A stretch of DNA of 33,350 nt from Pleurocapsaceae cyanobacterium CSU_1_1 (GTDB lineage: Bacteria > Cyanobacteriota > Cyanobacteriia > Cyanobacteriales > Xenococcaceae). Numbering within the stretch: position 1 is the first letter of the stretch; every line of letters starts with the position of its first letter. The notes under the pieces are model-generated. The model saw only the letters and a program-made list of their open reading frames with translations, did no database searches and was not told the DNA's origin. Both the position numbers and the translations under genes were made by a program. Location: positions 1 through 33,350 of the forward strand of contig JAAUOU010000047.1 of the NCBI GenBank assembly GCA_012034765.1, written 5' to 3'. This document shows positions 22,749 through 31,874 of this stretch, piece by piece.

Positions 22749-23951
22749 TCAACAGCAAACTCCAGGGGAACAACAGTCATCGCTGCTGGTGTCAGTCAGG
22801 TTGTATTCTGAACCCTTAGTTTCTCTGGCGTGGCGTACGGCTTTAGTTTTGCAGTTAAATTCCGCTGCGTCTTCTAGAGCGATATTCTCATGGGGTTCAA
22901 TGCCGATTACGTCTTTACTATAAGGACTACAGCAGCTAGTCATAATGTTATAGGTCTTGTCACATACAGCCATTCTTTCTCCTCGACAGAAGACATGACC
23001 ATCATCATCTATTACCTGTTTCCAAGGCCCTTTATAGACAATAGACTGCTTTCTTTCTAAGCAGATACCTTCCTTGCCTTTGTAGGCTCTGACGGTCATA
23101 GAACGAAATTCCACACCATCAATTACCTGCCAAGGAGTTTCTTCTCGCTTAAGGATTTCTACCCCATAAAATCCTGCTTCTTCAAACATTTTCAAGAACA
23201 AATCTTCTCTAAATGCCCCTGCAATACAGCCACTCCACAGATCGGGATCTTGCATGATTTTGGAAGTTGGATCTTCGTCACAGACGATATCAGAAATGAC
23301 TGCTCTACCACCTCGTTTCAGTACGCGGAAAATCTCTTTAAAAAGTTGCTGTTTGTCTTGAGGACGAACTAAGTTGAGAACACAGTTAGAAATCACCACA
23401 TCAACGCTATTTTCGGCAATTAAAGGCTGTTCTTGTCTGAGGCGATCGCATTCTATTTCATAAGCCCCAATCTTGTCTACTGATGTTACAGGATTATTCT
23501 GTAACCAAGTTTCTAATTGCTCTAAGGGTAATTTTAAATCCTGAATTTTGCCCTTAACAAACTCAGTGTTGCTGTAACCTAGCTTATCTGCCATTTCTGG
23601 CTGATACTTCCGTGCCAGATTCAGCATTTCATCATTAAAATCCACACCGATGATTTTGCCCGACTCACCTACCTTTTGCGCCAAAATATAGCAATTTTTC
23701 CCCGCCCCTGAACCTAAATCAACGACAGTTTCTTCCTCGTTAACATAGCGAGTAGGATCGCCACATCCATAGTCTTTGGCGATAATTTCGGCGGGCAAAT
23801 TTTCTGTATAATTGCCTGCATATTCCGTCGGACAACACAAACTTGGCTGTTGTTGTCTAGCACCTTCTTGATATCTTGATAGTACTGTCGATTCTATATC
23901 GTAATCTAAATCGTTCGATGGGCTTGGCTGGCTAGTTGCAATCTCAGTCAC
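22749..23951 (-). CDS. arsM: Arsenite methyltransferase-type protein with Cys-rich tail
   Basis: ArsM enzymes transfer methyl groups from SAM to arsenite bound by cysteines. The 400-aa protein has the SAM-binding core VVDLGSGAGKNCYILAQKVG, VDFNDEML, then NSVDVVISNCVLNL and DIVCDE, with LWSGCIAGAF carrying a typical catalytic cysteine. The 38-40 segment (LCCPTEY) adds two cysteines near the N-terminus. It is longer than the usual 260-360 aa, because a C-terminal domain (from about 300) has more cysteines: MTSCCSPYS and the final DDCCSPGVCC. Family members linked to arsS in cyanobacteria are of this long type. It leads the operon and should deliver dimethylarsenic to ArsS. Confidence 0.88.
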   Translation of the reverse strand: MTEIATSQPSPSNDLDYDIESTVLSRYQEGARQQQPSLCCPTEYAGNYTENLPAEIIAKDYGCGDPTRYVNEEETVVDLGSGAGKNCYILAQKVGESGKIIGVDFNDEMLNLARKYQPEMADKLGYSNTEFVKGKIQDLKLPLEQLETWLQNNPVTSVDKIGAYEIECDRLRQEQPLIAENSVDVVISNCVLNLVRPQDKQQLFKEIFRVLKRGGRAVISDIVCDEDPTSKIMQDPDLWSGCIAGAFREDLFLKMFEEAGFYGVEILKREETPWQVIDGVEFRSMTVRAYKGKEGICLERKQSIVYKGPWKQVIDDDGHVFCRGERMAVCDKTYNIMTSCCSPYSKDVIGIEPHENIALEDAAEFNCKTKAVRHARETKGSEYNLTDTSSDDCCSPGVCC

Positions 23952-24024
23952 AGAAATTAATCCTTTTATTTAACTTATGTCTGTTTACAGGTTAATTAAA
24001 TTATTACAGAGTATAAGAGCGATC

Positions 24025-24099
24025 TTACTTTACCAAAATCATTCCTAGATGATTTAACTTTTGCCAGGATTCAGGGATAAAGTAGAGTTTTTTGCTCAT
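24025..24099 (-). CDS. 24-codon ORF upstream of arsM
   Basis: A short ORF from the ATG at 24099 has a good ribosome binding site (GAGGAG, about five bases upstream). It reads MSKKLYFIPESWQKLNHLGM and four more residues before the TAA at 24025. It lies 73 bases upstream of arsM in the same direction and could be a leader peptide or the truncated start of another gene. I do not recognise it. The combination of a strong ribosome binding site and a normal-looking start is the only support. Confidence 0.3.
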   Translation of the reverse strand: MSKKLYFIPESWQKLNHLGMILVK

Positions 24100-24234
24100 G
24101 TTAACTCCTCTCTTTCTAAATTCTTGTATCTTAACTTTCCTTAATTTATTTAGATAAATTTTTGTAATATTAATGACTGCACACAAGTTTCTCACAATTT
24201 TTATTTAACTTAAAAAAAACAGTTAAATAAAGAA

Positions 24235-24363
24235 ATGGAGACTAATTCAATGACTACTTCAAACATTAAACTAGTTGAACCAAGGATAGGGGTAAACAGC
24301 AGTTCACCCCTACAGAAAGTATCGCATTCTTTTTTCAATTTAATGTCAGTTTTCCCAACTTAA
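24235..24363 (+). CDS. Candidate 37-42 aa peptide upstream of the subtilase gene
   Basis: Two in-frame ATGs (24235 and 24250) start an ORF ending at the TAA at 24361. From 24250 it reads MTTSNIKLVEPRIGVNSSSP, then LQKVSHSFFNLMSVFPT. GGAG at 24237-24240 lies nine bases before the second ATG, which I prefer. The N-terminal part is polar and leader-like, and the C-terminal part is hydrophobic, with SFFNLMSVF. It is 25 bases upstream of the subtilase gene, so co-transcription is possible. It may be a substrate or precursor for that protease. I see no match to a known precursor family, and a chance ORF cannot be excluded. Confidence 0.3.
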   Translation: METNSMTTSNIKLVEPRIGVNSSSPLQKVSHSFFNLMSVFPT

Positions 24364-24388
24364 ACATAAGATTAATTCCAGATTTATC

Positions 24389-25654
24389 ATGACTAATAAT
24401 TCATCAATAAGACCGATACAAACAACAGGTCGTTATCTAGTTCTTCTCCCTGAAGAAGATGTTCGTTCGGGAATAAGTGCATTGACCGACTCAACAGGGG
24501 TGAGAGATATTGACGATTCTGCTTTTAGTAACATAGGAGTTGCTGTAGTTGATTTAGACCCCAATCAAGTACAATCTCTTAATGCTGCTGTAGCTGGTTC
24601 ACAACCTATTTTAGCTGCCGAACCAGAACAGATTATGTATGCAATTGGAAATATGGCCATTAGCGGAGATACAGCTAATTATCTTCAAGGCTACAAAGAG
24701 GCTATAAGCCATCTAGTAGATAATTTGAGCAATGGTGGAGTTACCCTAGGACAACAACTCACTACTTCTGCGTTTACTGATGGTGCTACCACCTGGGGAC
24801 TCCAAGCAACCAAAGTTGTCAGTAGTCGCTATAGTGGTGCGGGCGTTAAAGTTGCGGTGCTGGATACAGGTTTAGACTTGACCCACCCTGATTTTGCTGG
24901 GCGCAATATTACAGAGCGATCTTTTATCTCAGGGGAAGCTGTTCAAGATCTACAGGGTCACGGTACTCACTGTGTTGGAACTGCTTGTGGAGCTTTAAAT
25001 CCACCCGACCCATCTTTTCCTATGCGCTACGGCATTGCTCACCAGGCAGAAATATTTGCTGGTAAAGTCTTAAGTAACCAGGGTTCGGGGGCTGATGGCG
25101 GCATCTTAGCTGGCATTGATTGGGCAATTAGTAATGGTTGTCAAATTATCTCTATGTCTTTAGGTGCAGGTACTCGTCCTGGCACTCCTTTTTCGCCGAT
25201 TTATGAAGAGGTTGCCAAACGCGCCCTCAGTCGAGGCACTTTAATTATTGCTGCTGCTGGTAATTCGAGCAGTAGACCTGGTTTAATTAATCCTGTAGGT
25301 CGTCCTGCTAACTGTCCCTCAATTATGGCTGTAGCTGCTTTAAATAGCCAATTACAAATTTCTTTCTTTTCCGACGGCTCAATTAATCCTGATGGTGGAG
25401 GAGTCGATATTGCAGGACCAGGTGTAGATGTTTATTCTACTTGGTCAACAAAAGCAGTCCCGACACCATTAAGATATCGCACAATTAGCGGTACTAGCAT
25501 GGCTACTCCTCACGTGGCAGGAATTGCAGCCCTCCATGCCGAAGCAACTGGTAAAAGAGGACTGGAACTATGGGCTTTGTTGATGCAAAATGCTCAAAGA
25601 TTATCTTTGCCTTCAGTTGATGTGGGAGTTGGTTTGGCTCAAGCACCCATTTGA
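24389..25654 (+). CDS. Subtilisin-like serine peptidase (family S8)
   Basis: This 421-aa subtilase has the complete triad: Asp159 in VAVLDTGLD, His191 in GHGTHCVG, and Ser370 in SGTSMATPHVAG. The oxyanion asparagine is N292 in AAAGNSS. There is no signal peptide or membrane segment at the N-terminus, so it is probably cytoplasmic or exported by another route. Residues 1-140 are unlike a plain I9 propeptide, although a short beta-alpha-beta stretch (GRYLVLLPEE to IGVAVVDLDP, then AAVAGSQPILAAEPE) is I9-like. The nearest family analogues are PatA-type and other intracellular cyanobacterial subtilases. A separate inhibitor-like gene follows on the same strand. Confidence 0.92.
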   Translation: MTNNSSIRPIQTTGRYLVLLPEEDVRSGISALTDSTGVRDIDDSAFSNIGVAVVDLDPNQVQSLNAAVAGSQPILAAEPEQIMYAIGNMAISGDTANYLQGYKEAISHLVDNLSNGGVTLGQQLTTSAFTDGATTWGLQATKVVSSRYSGAGVKVAVLDTGLDLTHPDFAGRNITERSFISGEAVQDLQGHGTHCVGTACGALNPPDPSFPMRYGIAHQAEIFAGKVLSNQGSGADGGILAGIDWAISNGCQIISMSLGAGTRPGTPFSPIYEEVAKRALSRGTLIIAAAGNSSSRPGLINPVGRPANCPSIMAVAALNSQLQISFFSDGSINPDGGGVDIAGPGVDVYSTWSTKAVPTPLRYRTISGTSMATPHVAGIAALHAEATGKRGLELWALLMQNAQRLSLPSVDVGVGLAQAPI

Positions 25655-25891
25655 CAGAACATAAGTTAGGCTATTTTGAATCTTGCTAGGATATATAAGT
25701 AGACAGATGCCAAAAACACGGAAACCCGTTCAAATTCTGTTGGAGTTAATACGCAGTTGAAATTTGGTTACTGGTTTAGTTACTGGAAACTCATAATTAG
25801 AGAAGGCTTGGCGATATTGTGTTTAGCCGTATCTATCTACTTATCAAGGGGTATATTTACCCAAAATCCATCTTTTATTCAAGGTACTGAG

Positions 25892-26131
25892 ATGTCCCAA
25901 GTTCAAATATCCGTATCTGTTGACGATGCTTATCTACCTCAAATCGAGCAAATTTCCCAGCAACTACAATCATCTGGCATGAATGTAGAGCAAACTTTAT
26001 CGAGTATTGGGATTATCAACGGTTCAATTGACTCGGCTAGGCTTAACAGTCTCGATCAAATAGAGGGGATCAAAAATGTTGAATCTCAACAAGGCTATCA
26101 ATTAGCTCCTCCTAATTCCGAGCTTCAATAA
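25892..26131 (+). CDS. I9-inhibitor-like protein downstream of the subtilase
   Basis: From the ATG at 25892 (AAGG at 25881-25884) the product is 79 aa: MSQVQISVSVDDAYLPQIEQ, then SSGMNVEQTLSSIGIINGSI and IEGIKNVESQQGYQL. It has the beta-alpha-beta-beta-alpha-beta rhythm of subtilase propeptide (I9) domains, where 'GMxVxxxLxxIGxIxGxV' leads to a final strand ending in a tyrosine near the protease active site. Relatives are often mislabelled in databases. An upstream extension of the frame, from a TTG at 25757, would add a hydrophobic segment (GLAILCLAVSIYL) and anchor it in the membrane. Its position 237 bases after the subtilase suggests it is the matching inhibitor or chaperone; this is inference. 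Confidence 0.6.
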   Translation: MSQVQISVSVDDAYLPQIEQISQQLQSSGMNVEQTLSSIGIINGSIDSARLNSLDQIEGIKNVESQQGYQLAPPNSELQ

Positions 26132-26214
26132 TTGGGAATATCAGTAAATCCCTCTTAGTTCGACTGCTACGTATAGGAACAGGATTAATTATTGGCAGTA
26201 GAATTCGCCAGCAC

Positions 26215-26244
26215 AAAAAAAAGACCATAGTTTGAGCTATAGTC
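26215..26244 (-). terminator. Rho-independent terminator of the porin gene
   Basis: Read leftwards, GACTATAG pairs with CTATGGTC across a six-base loop (26223-26244, one mismatch) and is followed by eight T (26222-26215). It lies 55 bases after the porin stop codon and fits termination of the minus-strand transcript. Confidence 0.85.
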
Positions 26245-26298
26245 TTGACAAAGCCTGGTAAATGATCGTTATGCAAAGCTTAAATATCGCCTTGAATC

Positions 26299-27957
26299 CT
26301 AGAACGTAAAGGTAGTTCTCATTACACCAATTAACGCATCTTCATCATCAGATGAACCATTGGGATTGACGATATAAACAACACCTGGAGTTACCGAAAT
26401 ATTGTCGTTGAACTGATACTTATACAAACCTTCAATATGAATTGGCGCGTCTTCACCGACACCATTTGAAGCAGAATCAACATATGGTTCTGCACCCACA
26501 AACAAGGAAGCCAAGTTACCTTCTTTCCCTAAATCGGGGAATGACACACCTCCACCATAGGAATAAATATCAGCATCATCAGGACCGCCAGACTGTTGAG
26601 CCTTGGTTAACATGCCAAAAGCATTTAAGGCAACGCGATCGCCAAGTTGAAAAGCTGCCTCTAAACCATAAGAGTTACTGGAAACCTCTCCTCCATTCTC
26701 ACCAAAAGGCTGTCTGGCAGTACCAGTACCAACACCCAAGTCGTAGATAGTGTTATCTGATGCGCCAAATTTACCTAATACATAAGTACCAGCAAGCTGA
26801 AGCTTATCATCTAAAAAGCTTAGGGTGACTTGACCTAGAGCAGAGTATTCTTCGTTAAATAAACCCCCATCATTATCAGCATCCTCAAGCGGATTGGCAG
26901 AATCCCCACCAAAATAACCAGCACTAACAGTAACAAAATCAGTAGGTTTAAGGTTGAAACCAACACCACCACCGCTGGCAAGACCAATTTTGTAAATAGG
27001 ACTAGATTCAGCAAAGCTAGAAAGAGAACCTGTTGCACCAGTAAAGGAGTCTAGATAAGGGCTTAGGGTAGGCACAAAATCCTGCCACAGAGGGGCAGCG
27101 GCTGGGAGATAAACATCGATTTTTTCGCCGATGGGGAAGTAATAAGCTAACCAGCCAAGAACTACATTATTCTCGCCAGTTGGACCAGTTTGATAAGTTA
27201 AGTCACCAGTCTCTAAAGGCGCGGCTACTTCATTCGCTTCTCCTTCATTGCTGGTAGTTTGAAAACCAGAATCGGCTGCATTACTTGCATCTAAGCGAGT
27301 ATAAAGAGAATCTTCGCCAAAGAAACTAGAAACAAAGTTTAAACGTACTCTGTCTTGAAATACTACTTCATTCAGGTCGGAGTTGTTGAACTCATTGCTA
27401 ATCCCAAAGACAGCTTCTCCTTGTAGTTTGGTAGTAGTGGAAAACTGACTATCTTCTAAAGCAGCAGTACGACTTTCAATTTCGTCTACGCGACCACCAA
27501 GAGTGGCTAATTCTGCCTGAAACTCTTGATTTAAACGATTTATGGTTTCTAAGTCTTCAGTAGATACAGAATCTTGAGAAGAGATTAGACGCTCAATCTG
27601 ATTCAAACAAGAATTCAAACCAGCAGCAAACTCATAACGTGTTAAGGGTTGACTGCCACGGTAAGTTTGATTGGGGAAACCAGCAATACAGCCGTAGCGA
27701 TCTACTAGGCTACGGAGTGCTTCATAAGCCCAGTCAGTAGGGGATACGTCTCGTAATTGGTTAACATTTGTCACCTGATTAGTCGAATTGCTTGTGCCTT
27801 CCTGACTATAATTATTAATTTGGTTAAGTAACTGGGAATTGCTAGGATTGCTGTCTGCACCTGAAGTTGCTTGAGCAGAAGCTTGCAGTTGAGAACCTAA
27901 CACAAAACAGAGCATTGCTGGAGAAGCCAGCAATAAGTTACGGATTAATTTAGACAT
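26299..27957 (-). CDS. SLH-domain OprB-type outer membrane porin
   Basis: This is an outer membrane channel of the cyanobacterial SomA/iron-uptake-porin type. From the ATG at 27957 (MSKLIRNLLLASPAMLCFVL) a signal peptide ends near ASAQA. An SLH domain follows at about 68-120 (DVSPTDWAYEALRSLVDRYG, then RYEFAAGLNSCL), and a coiled-coil linker spans about 130-165. The remainder is a beta-barrel with repeated aromatic strands, ending in MRTTFTF with a terminal phenylalanine as outer membrane proteins require. The GTG at 27966 is an alternative start. The SLH domain ties the porin to the peptidoglycan. It is a single-gene unit with its own terminator. Confidence 0.92.
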   Translation of the reverse strand: MSKLIRNLLLASPAMLCFVLGSQLQASAQATSGADSNPSNSQLLNQINNYSQEGTSNSTNQVTNVNQLRDVSPTDWAYEALRSLVDRYGCIAGFPNQTYRGSQPLTRYEFAAGLNSCLNQIERLISSQDSVSTEDLETINRLNQEFQAELATLGGRVDEIESRTAALEDSQFSTTTKLQGEAVFGISNEFNNSDLNEVVFQDRVRLNFVSSFFGEDSLYTRLDASNAADSGFQTTSNEGEANEVAAPLETGDLTYQTGPTGENNVVLGWLAYYFPIGEKIDVYLPAAAPLWQDFVPTLSPYLDSFTGATGSLSSFAESSPIYKIGLASGGGVGFNLKPTDFVTVSAGYFGGDSANPLEDADNDGGLFNEEYSALGQVTLSFLDDKLQLAGTYVLGKFGASDNTIYDLGVGTGTARQPFGENGGEVSSNSYGLEAAFQLGDRVALNAFGMLTKAQQSGGPDDADIYSYGGGVSFPDLGKEGNLASLFVGAEPYVDSASNGVGEDAPIHIEGLYKYQFNDNISVTPGVVYIVNPNGSSDDEDALIGVMRTTFTF

Positions 27958-28169
27958 TTTCCTCACACCTAAAAAAGAAAATTAGCTCGTGTTATCAAGG
28001 CGATCGCTTGATGATTAACTGCTTAGTTAACACACAAAACAATCTTAAAGTTAACAACGATATGGCATTATTTTTGTATCTCTAGATACATGGACACAAT
28101 GGTGTCAGTAGTTGTGGAAATTGTCAACTTGCCGAATAGATCTGCTTTTTCCTATTAAGCAGGGTTAAT

Positions 28170-29641
28170 TTAGTTGCTTACCCAATTAACTAAAGTTCTT
28201 ACAGGGAAGCCCGTTGCTCCTTTGTTGTTAATCCCTCCTGGAGACTCTGCCCAAACTGGACCTGCCACGTCTAAATGCATCCAAGGTGTATCCTTGATAA
28301 ACTGCTTCAAGAATAATGCAGCCGTAATTGATCCACCCGCCCGAGGTCCAGTATTTTTCATGTCAGCAATTTGCGACTTTAAACCTTCAAAATATTTTTC
28401 TTCCATGGGCAACTGCCAGAATTTTTCTCCTGCCGATTCCGCAGCAGCTTTCATTTCTGCTGTCAAAGCATCATCAGTACTCCATAACCCAGCAATATCG
28501 TTACCTAAAGCGACGATGCAAGCACCTGTAAGAGTAGCCAGATCGACGATCGCATCTACTTCTAAAGTTTCAGCGTAGACTAAAGCATCAGCTAGAGTTA
28601 ATCTACCCTCCGCATCAGTATTGTTAACCTCGATTGTCTTACCGTTAGCAGCTTTCAAGATATCTCCTGGGTGCATGGCTTTGCCGCTAATCATATTTTC
28701 TGTTGCCGCACAGATAAAGTGAACTTCAGTATCAGGCTTAAGTTGAGCGATCGCTTTAGCTGCCCCCAGAGTAGCAGCACCGCCACCCATATCCATCTTC
28801 ATGGTTTCGATTCCGCTACCGCTAGGCTTGAGGTTTAAACCACCAGAATCAAAAGTGAGACTCTTACCCACAATAGCTACCTTGCGTTTAGCTGTTCCTT
28901 GAGGCTTATAAATCAGATGAATAAACTTGGGGGGAATTTCTGAAGCCTGTCCTACCCCAAGATATGCCCCCATTCCCTGTTCAAACTGAGCGCAGTCGGC
29001 TTCTTCCATAATTTTGATTTCTAAACCATAGTCTGTGGCTAGCTGTTGTGCTGTTTCTGCCATAGTCACAGGGGTAACTTCATTGGCTGGAGCATTAACT
29101 AATTCTCTGGCTAAGATCACGCCATCGGCGATAGTTGACCCTCGACTAATCGCCTCGTCTTGTCCTGCTAAACCAATTAGTTCGACAGTCTCTAGTTTTG
29201 GTTTTTTGATTCTGGTTCAGACTTAAAGCGATTGTCTTCATGAAGTGCTAAAATAATTGCTTCAGTCATTGCCTGAGCGACATCTGGAGCTGATGCTGAA
29301 CCAAGGGGTAGACTAATACCCAACGTTTTTTCTTTCTTAGCTAAACGGGCGATTTCCGCAGCAGCATTGCGCCAGCTATTGATATTTAAATCCTCTGGTT
29401 TGCCTAAACCAACTAAAGCAATTTTACGCAGGGGATTTTTACCACCCACACGACCAACTGCGGTAGTGCCAGATTTACCTTCAAACTCATCTTCAGCAAT
29501 TAAATCAGCAATTGTCCCTGCTAATTTTTCATCGAGGGTTGCCAAATCTCCTGTGAGCTTTGTTTCACCCTCAGCAATACCCACTGCTAGCAAATCTCCA
29601 GTCCAGTCTAATAATGCTTGCTCAGTTACTTTGATTTGCAT
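28170..29641 (-). pseudogene. pepA: Leucyl aminopeptidase, one-base frameshift
   Basis: This is a family M17 metallo-aminopeptidase that removes N-terminal residues from peptides. The first part (149 codons from 29641) is the N-terminal domain and stops at 29192. One base is missing in a run of six A on the coding strand (plus-strand T run 29202-29207). Restoring it joins [20 protein letters not shown] to the catalytic part. That part is complete: [29 protein letters not shown] and [19 protein letters not shown] carry the metal ligands and the catalytic lysine. The corrected length is 490 aa, normal for cyanobacteria. A single-base indel in a homopolymer of a housekeeping gene strongly suggests sequencing error. 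Confidence 0.92.
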
Positions 29642-29839
29642 CCTCTTGTAATCAATCCTTGATATGAAATAACTATTACTTAAGTTTATCTATAAAGAGC
29701 GATCGACTCTACTAGAAAAATTGCCAGTCTAAATAAAGAGCAACTCTTGCCCCTGAAACCAGATTGAGTAATTGAGTATTTTCGAGAATTGACCATGATG
29801 CGACTAAAATATCTATTAAATAAAATAAAATAGCCGAAA

Positions 29840-31807
29840 ATGCGATTTACTATTAAAAATCTATACTGGGTCGATATTTCGATTCTCTTACTGGCATTAA
29901 TAGTAACGCTCTTGGGTATTGGTAGCTATGGATTATATGAACCCCATGAAGGTCATTTTGCCATGGTTGGTCAAGAAATGCTTTGGCGACATGATTGGGT
30001 TACTCCTCACCTCAATGGCTCACCCTATCTCAATAAACCACCCCTATTATATTGGTTGATCGCCTTGACCACAGGGATTTTTGGTTCAACCGAGTTCGCT
30101 GCTAGACTACCTATTGGTCTGGCTGGCTGGATCGGCATAGTTATTACCTGGAAATGGACTAGAGAACTTTGGGGCATTGATTCTAGTCGAGTTGCTGCGT
30201 TAATGCTTTCTGTAACTCTCGGCTGGTTTATTTTTACCCATCAAATCTTAATTGATGTCCTACTAGCGACATTGCTGGTTAGCAGTAATTATTTTCTTTG
30301 GCGATCGCTTTATCAACCCCATCGCCTCAACTGGTTGGGAACATATATTTCTCTGGCTTTATGTGTTTTGACTAAAGGATTAATTGGGGTAGTTTTTCCG
30401 CTACTAGGATGTTTAGGATTAATTATTGTCCGACGAGATTTCAAAATTCTAGGACGCATTAAAATCTATCAGGGATTACTGCTAATGCTGGCAATTATTC
30501 TCCCTTGGTTTATTGCGGTAGAAAGGGCTAATCCTGGTTTTTGGCACTATTTCATTGTTAATGAACATTTTGATCGTCTACTAGATCGTCGTTATCCTCC
30601 AGACTACGAAGTTTCTAAAATTAGCGCCGTTGGTTATTTAGCAATTACAGCCTGTTGGTGCTTTCCTTGGGTCTTATTTTTGTCCTCGGTAATTAAATCG
30701 GCTACTCAAGAATGGCAGCGAGGATTTTTAGCCAATGCTTCTCTTTTAGATCGTAAAAATAGTGACGGGATCTTCTTGCTGGCTTCCGCTGCAATTTTAC
30801 CGATAATTTTGTTTCTCCCTCTTTCTTCTCGCCTAATTTACTATAGTATTCCTGCCATTCCTCCCTACATTATCTTGTGTGCTGGCTGGTGGTCAAAGCG
30901 TTATCGCCCAACTAAAATTAAAGTGCAATCTCTAGGAACATCTTCTACGTTTGTTGACTACTCAACATCTAATGCTGTCTATCCTGCTGCAATCTGTACT
31001 GTTTGTAAATCATCGGCGCAGGTGGCAAATCAGGTTCTCTCAACTAAAACAGTAGATCTATATGGTGCGATCGCTTTAATCTTAGGAGTTACCTGCTATG
31101 GTTTGATTGCATTTTCACCTGATGTAGTCAACCTGTTACCTAAATTGCTACAAACGGCAGAAATTTCTAGGTTGATGATGATTGTAGCGATCGCTTTGGG
31201 GACAGGCTGGTTAGCTTCGGGAGTTGCCATGCTCAAACGTTCTTCTTGGGCTTGGTTACCATTGGTCATCGTCTTAATGCTCACTTATCTAGCCACAATT
31301 AGAGGATTTGTAATCTATCAAGATATTCGCTCATCCAAAAATCTTGTCCAACAGGCAAATTCTTGCCTGAGTATTGATACTCTTTGGATCTATGAAGGAT
31401 CGCGAGAAATTGGTGCAGCAGGTGCGATTGGCTATTATCTTAATCAGGGCAAAACCAAAGCTGATCGCCAAAATAGAGCCGATAGATCAGGATGGACTAC
31501 CGTGGCTAACAGCACCTACCGTACTGTATTAATTCTGGCTGACGGTGGCAAAAATCGTATCCCTCCAGAGTTTCCTGGCTCTTCCCCTGAATATTTAATT
31601 ACTCAAACTGAACTACAAACTTACTGGGATAGCGATCGCCCTGTAGTATTTCTGACTGATTTTCTGCGCCAACCCAATGACAGCAGCGATCCTCTTTCTC
31701 TCAATCTCCCCCAAGGAGCAAGCCAAGCATACATTATTAACGGTCAACGTCAACTTTATCTCAATCAGGCTGCTACCAAGCTGGCTCAAAATCAATGCCC
31801 GAAATGA
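29840..31807 (+). CDS. GT39-type membrane glycosyltransferase (ArnT-like)
   Basis: This 655-aa polytopic membrane enzyme transfers a sugar from a polyprenyl-phosphate donor to lipid, glycan or protein. The first transmembrane segment (WVDISILLLALIVTLLGIGS) is followed by YGLYEPHEGHFAMVGQEML, where the acidic residues match the catalytic 'EPDE' loop of this family. WVTPHLNGSPYLNKPPLLYW is the second hallmark. About ten or more hydrophobic segments follow to roughly residue 500, then a soluble C-terminal domain. The acceptor cannot be inferred. It is oriented away from pepA and followed 67 bases later by a glutathione S-transferase gene in the same direction, with no obvious functional link. 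Confidence 0.85.
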   Translation: MRFTIKNLYWVDISILLLALIVTLLGIGSYGLYEPHEGHFAMVGQEMLWRHDWVTPHLNGSPYLNKPPLLYWLIALTTGIFGSTEFAARLPIGLAGWIGIVITWKWTRELWGIDSSRVAALMLSVTLGWFIFTHQILIDVLLATLLVSSNYFLWRSLYQPHRLNWLGTYISLALCVLTKGLIGVVFPLLGCLGLIIVRRDFKILGRIKIYQGLLLMLAIILPWFIAVERANPGFWHYFIVNEHFDRLLDRRYPPDYEVSKISAVGYLAITACWCFPWVLFLSSVIKSATQEWQRGFLANASLLDRKNSDGIFLLASAAILPIILFLPLSSRLIYYSIPAIPPYIILCAGWWSKRYRPTKIKVQSLGTSSTFVDYSTSNAVYPAAICTVCKSSAQVANQVLSTKTVDLYGAIALILGVTCYGLIAFSPDVVNLLPKLLQTAEISRLMMIVAIALGTGWLASGVAMLKRSSWAWLPLVIVLMLTYLATIRGFVIYQDIRSSKNLVQQANSCLSIDTLWIYEGSREIGAAGAIGYYLNQGKTKADRQNRADRSGWTTVANSTYRTVLILADGGKNRIPPEFPGSSPEYLITQTELQTYWDSDRPVVFLTDFLRQPNDSSDPLSLNLPQGASQAYIINGQRQLYLNQAATKLAQNQCPK

Positions 31808-31874
31808 TTGTTAATTGGAGCAACAGAACAAACTATTTCCACTCAAGTAACGAAATTAGCTGACTGTACATCTT

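Noticed and set aside
24235-24363. Cyanobactin precursor (PatE type)
   Set aside because: The short ORF lacks the known leader motif and the recognition sequences flanking core peptides, so the name is not justified even though it lies next to a subtilase.
26442-26750. 102-codon His/Gln-rich plus-strand ORF
   Set aside because: Composition results from the complement of the porin's Gly/Asp-rich barrel; no family resemblance.
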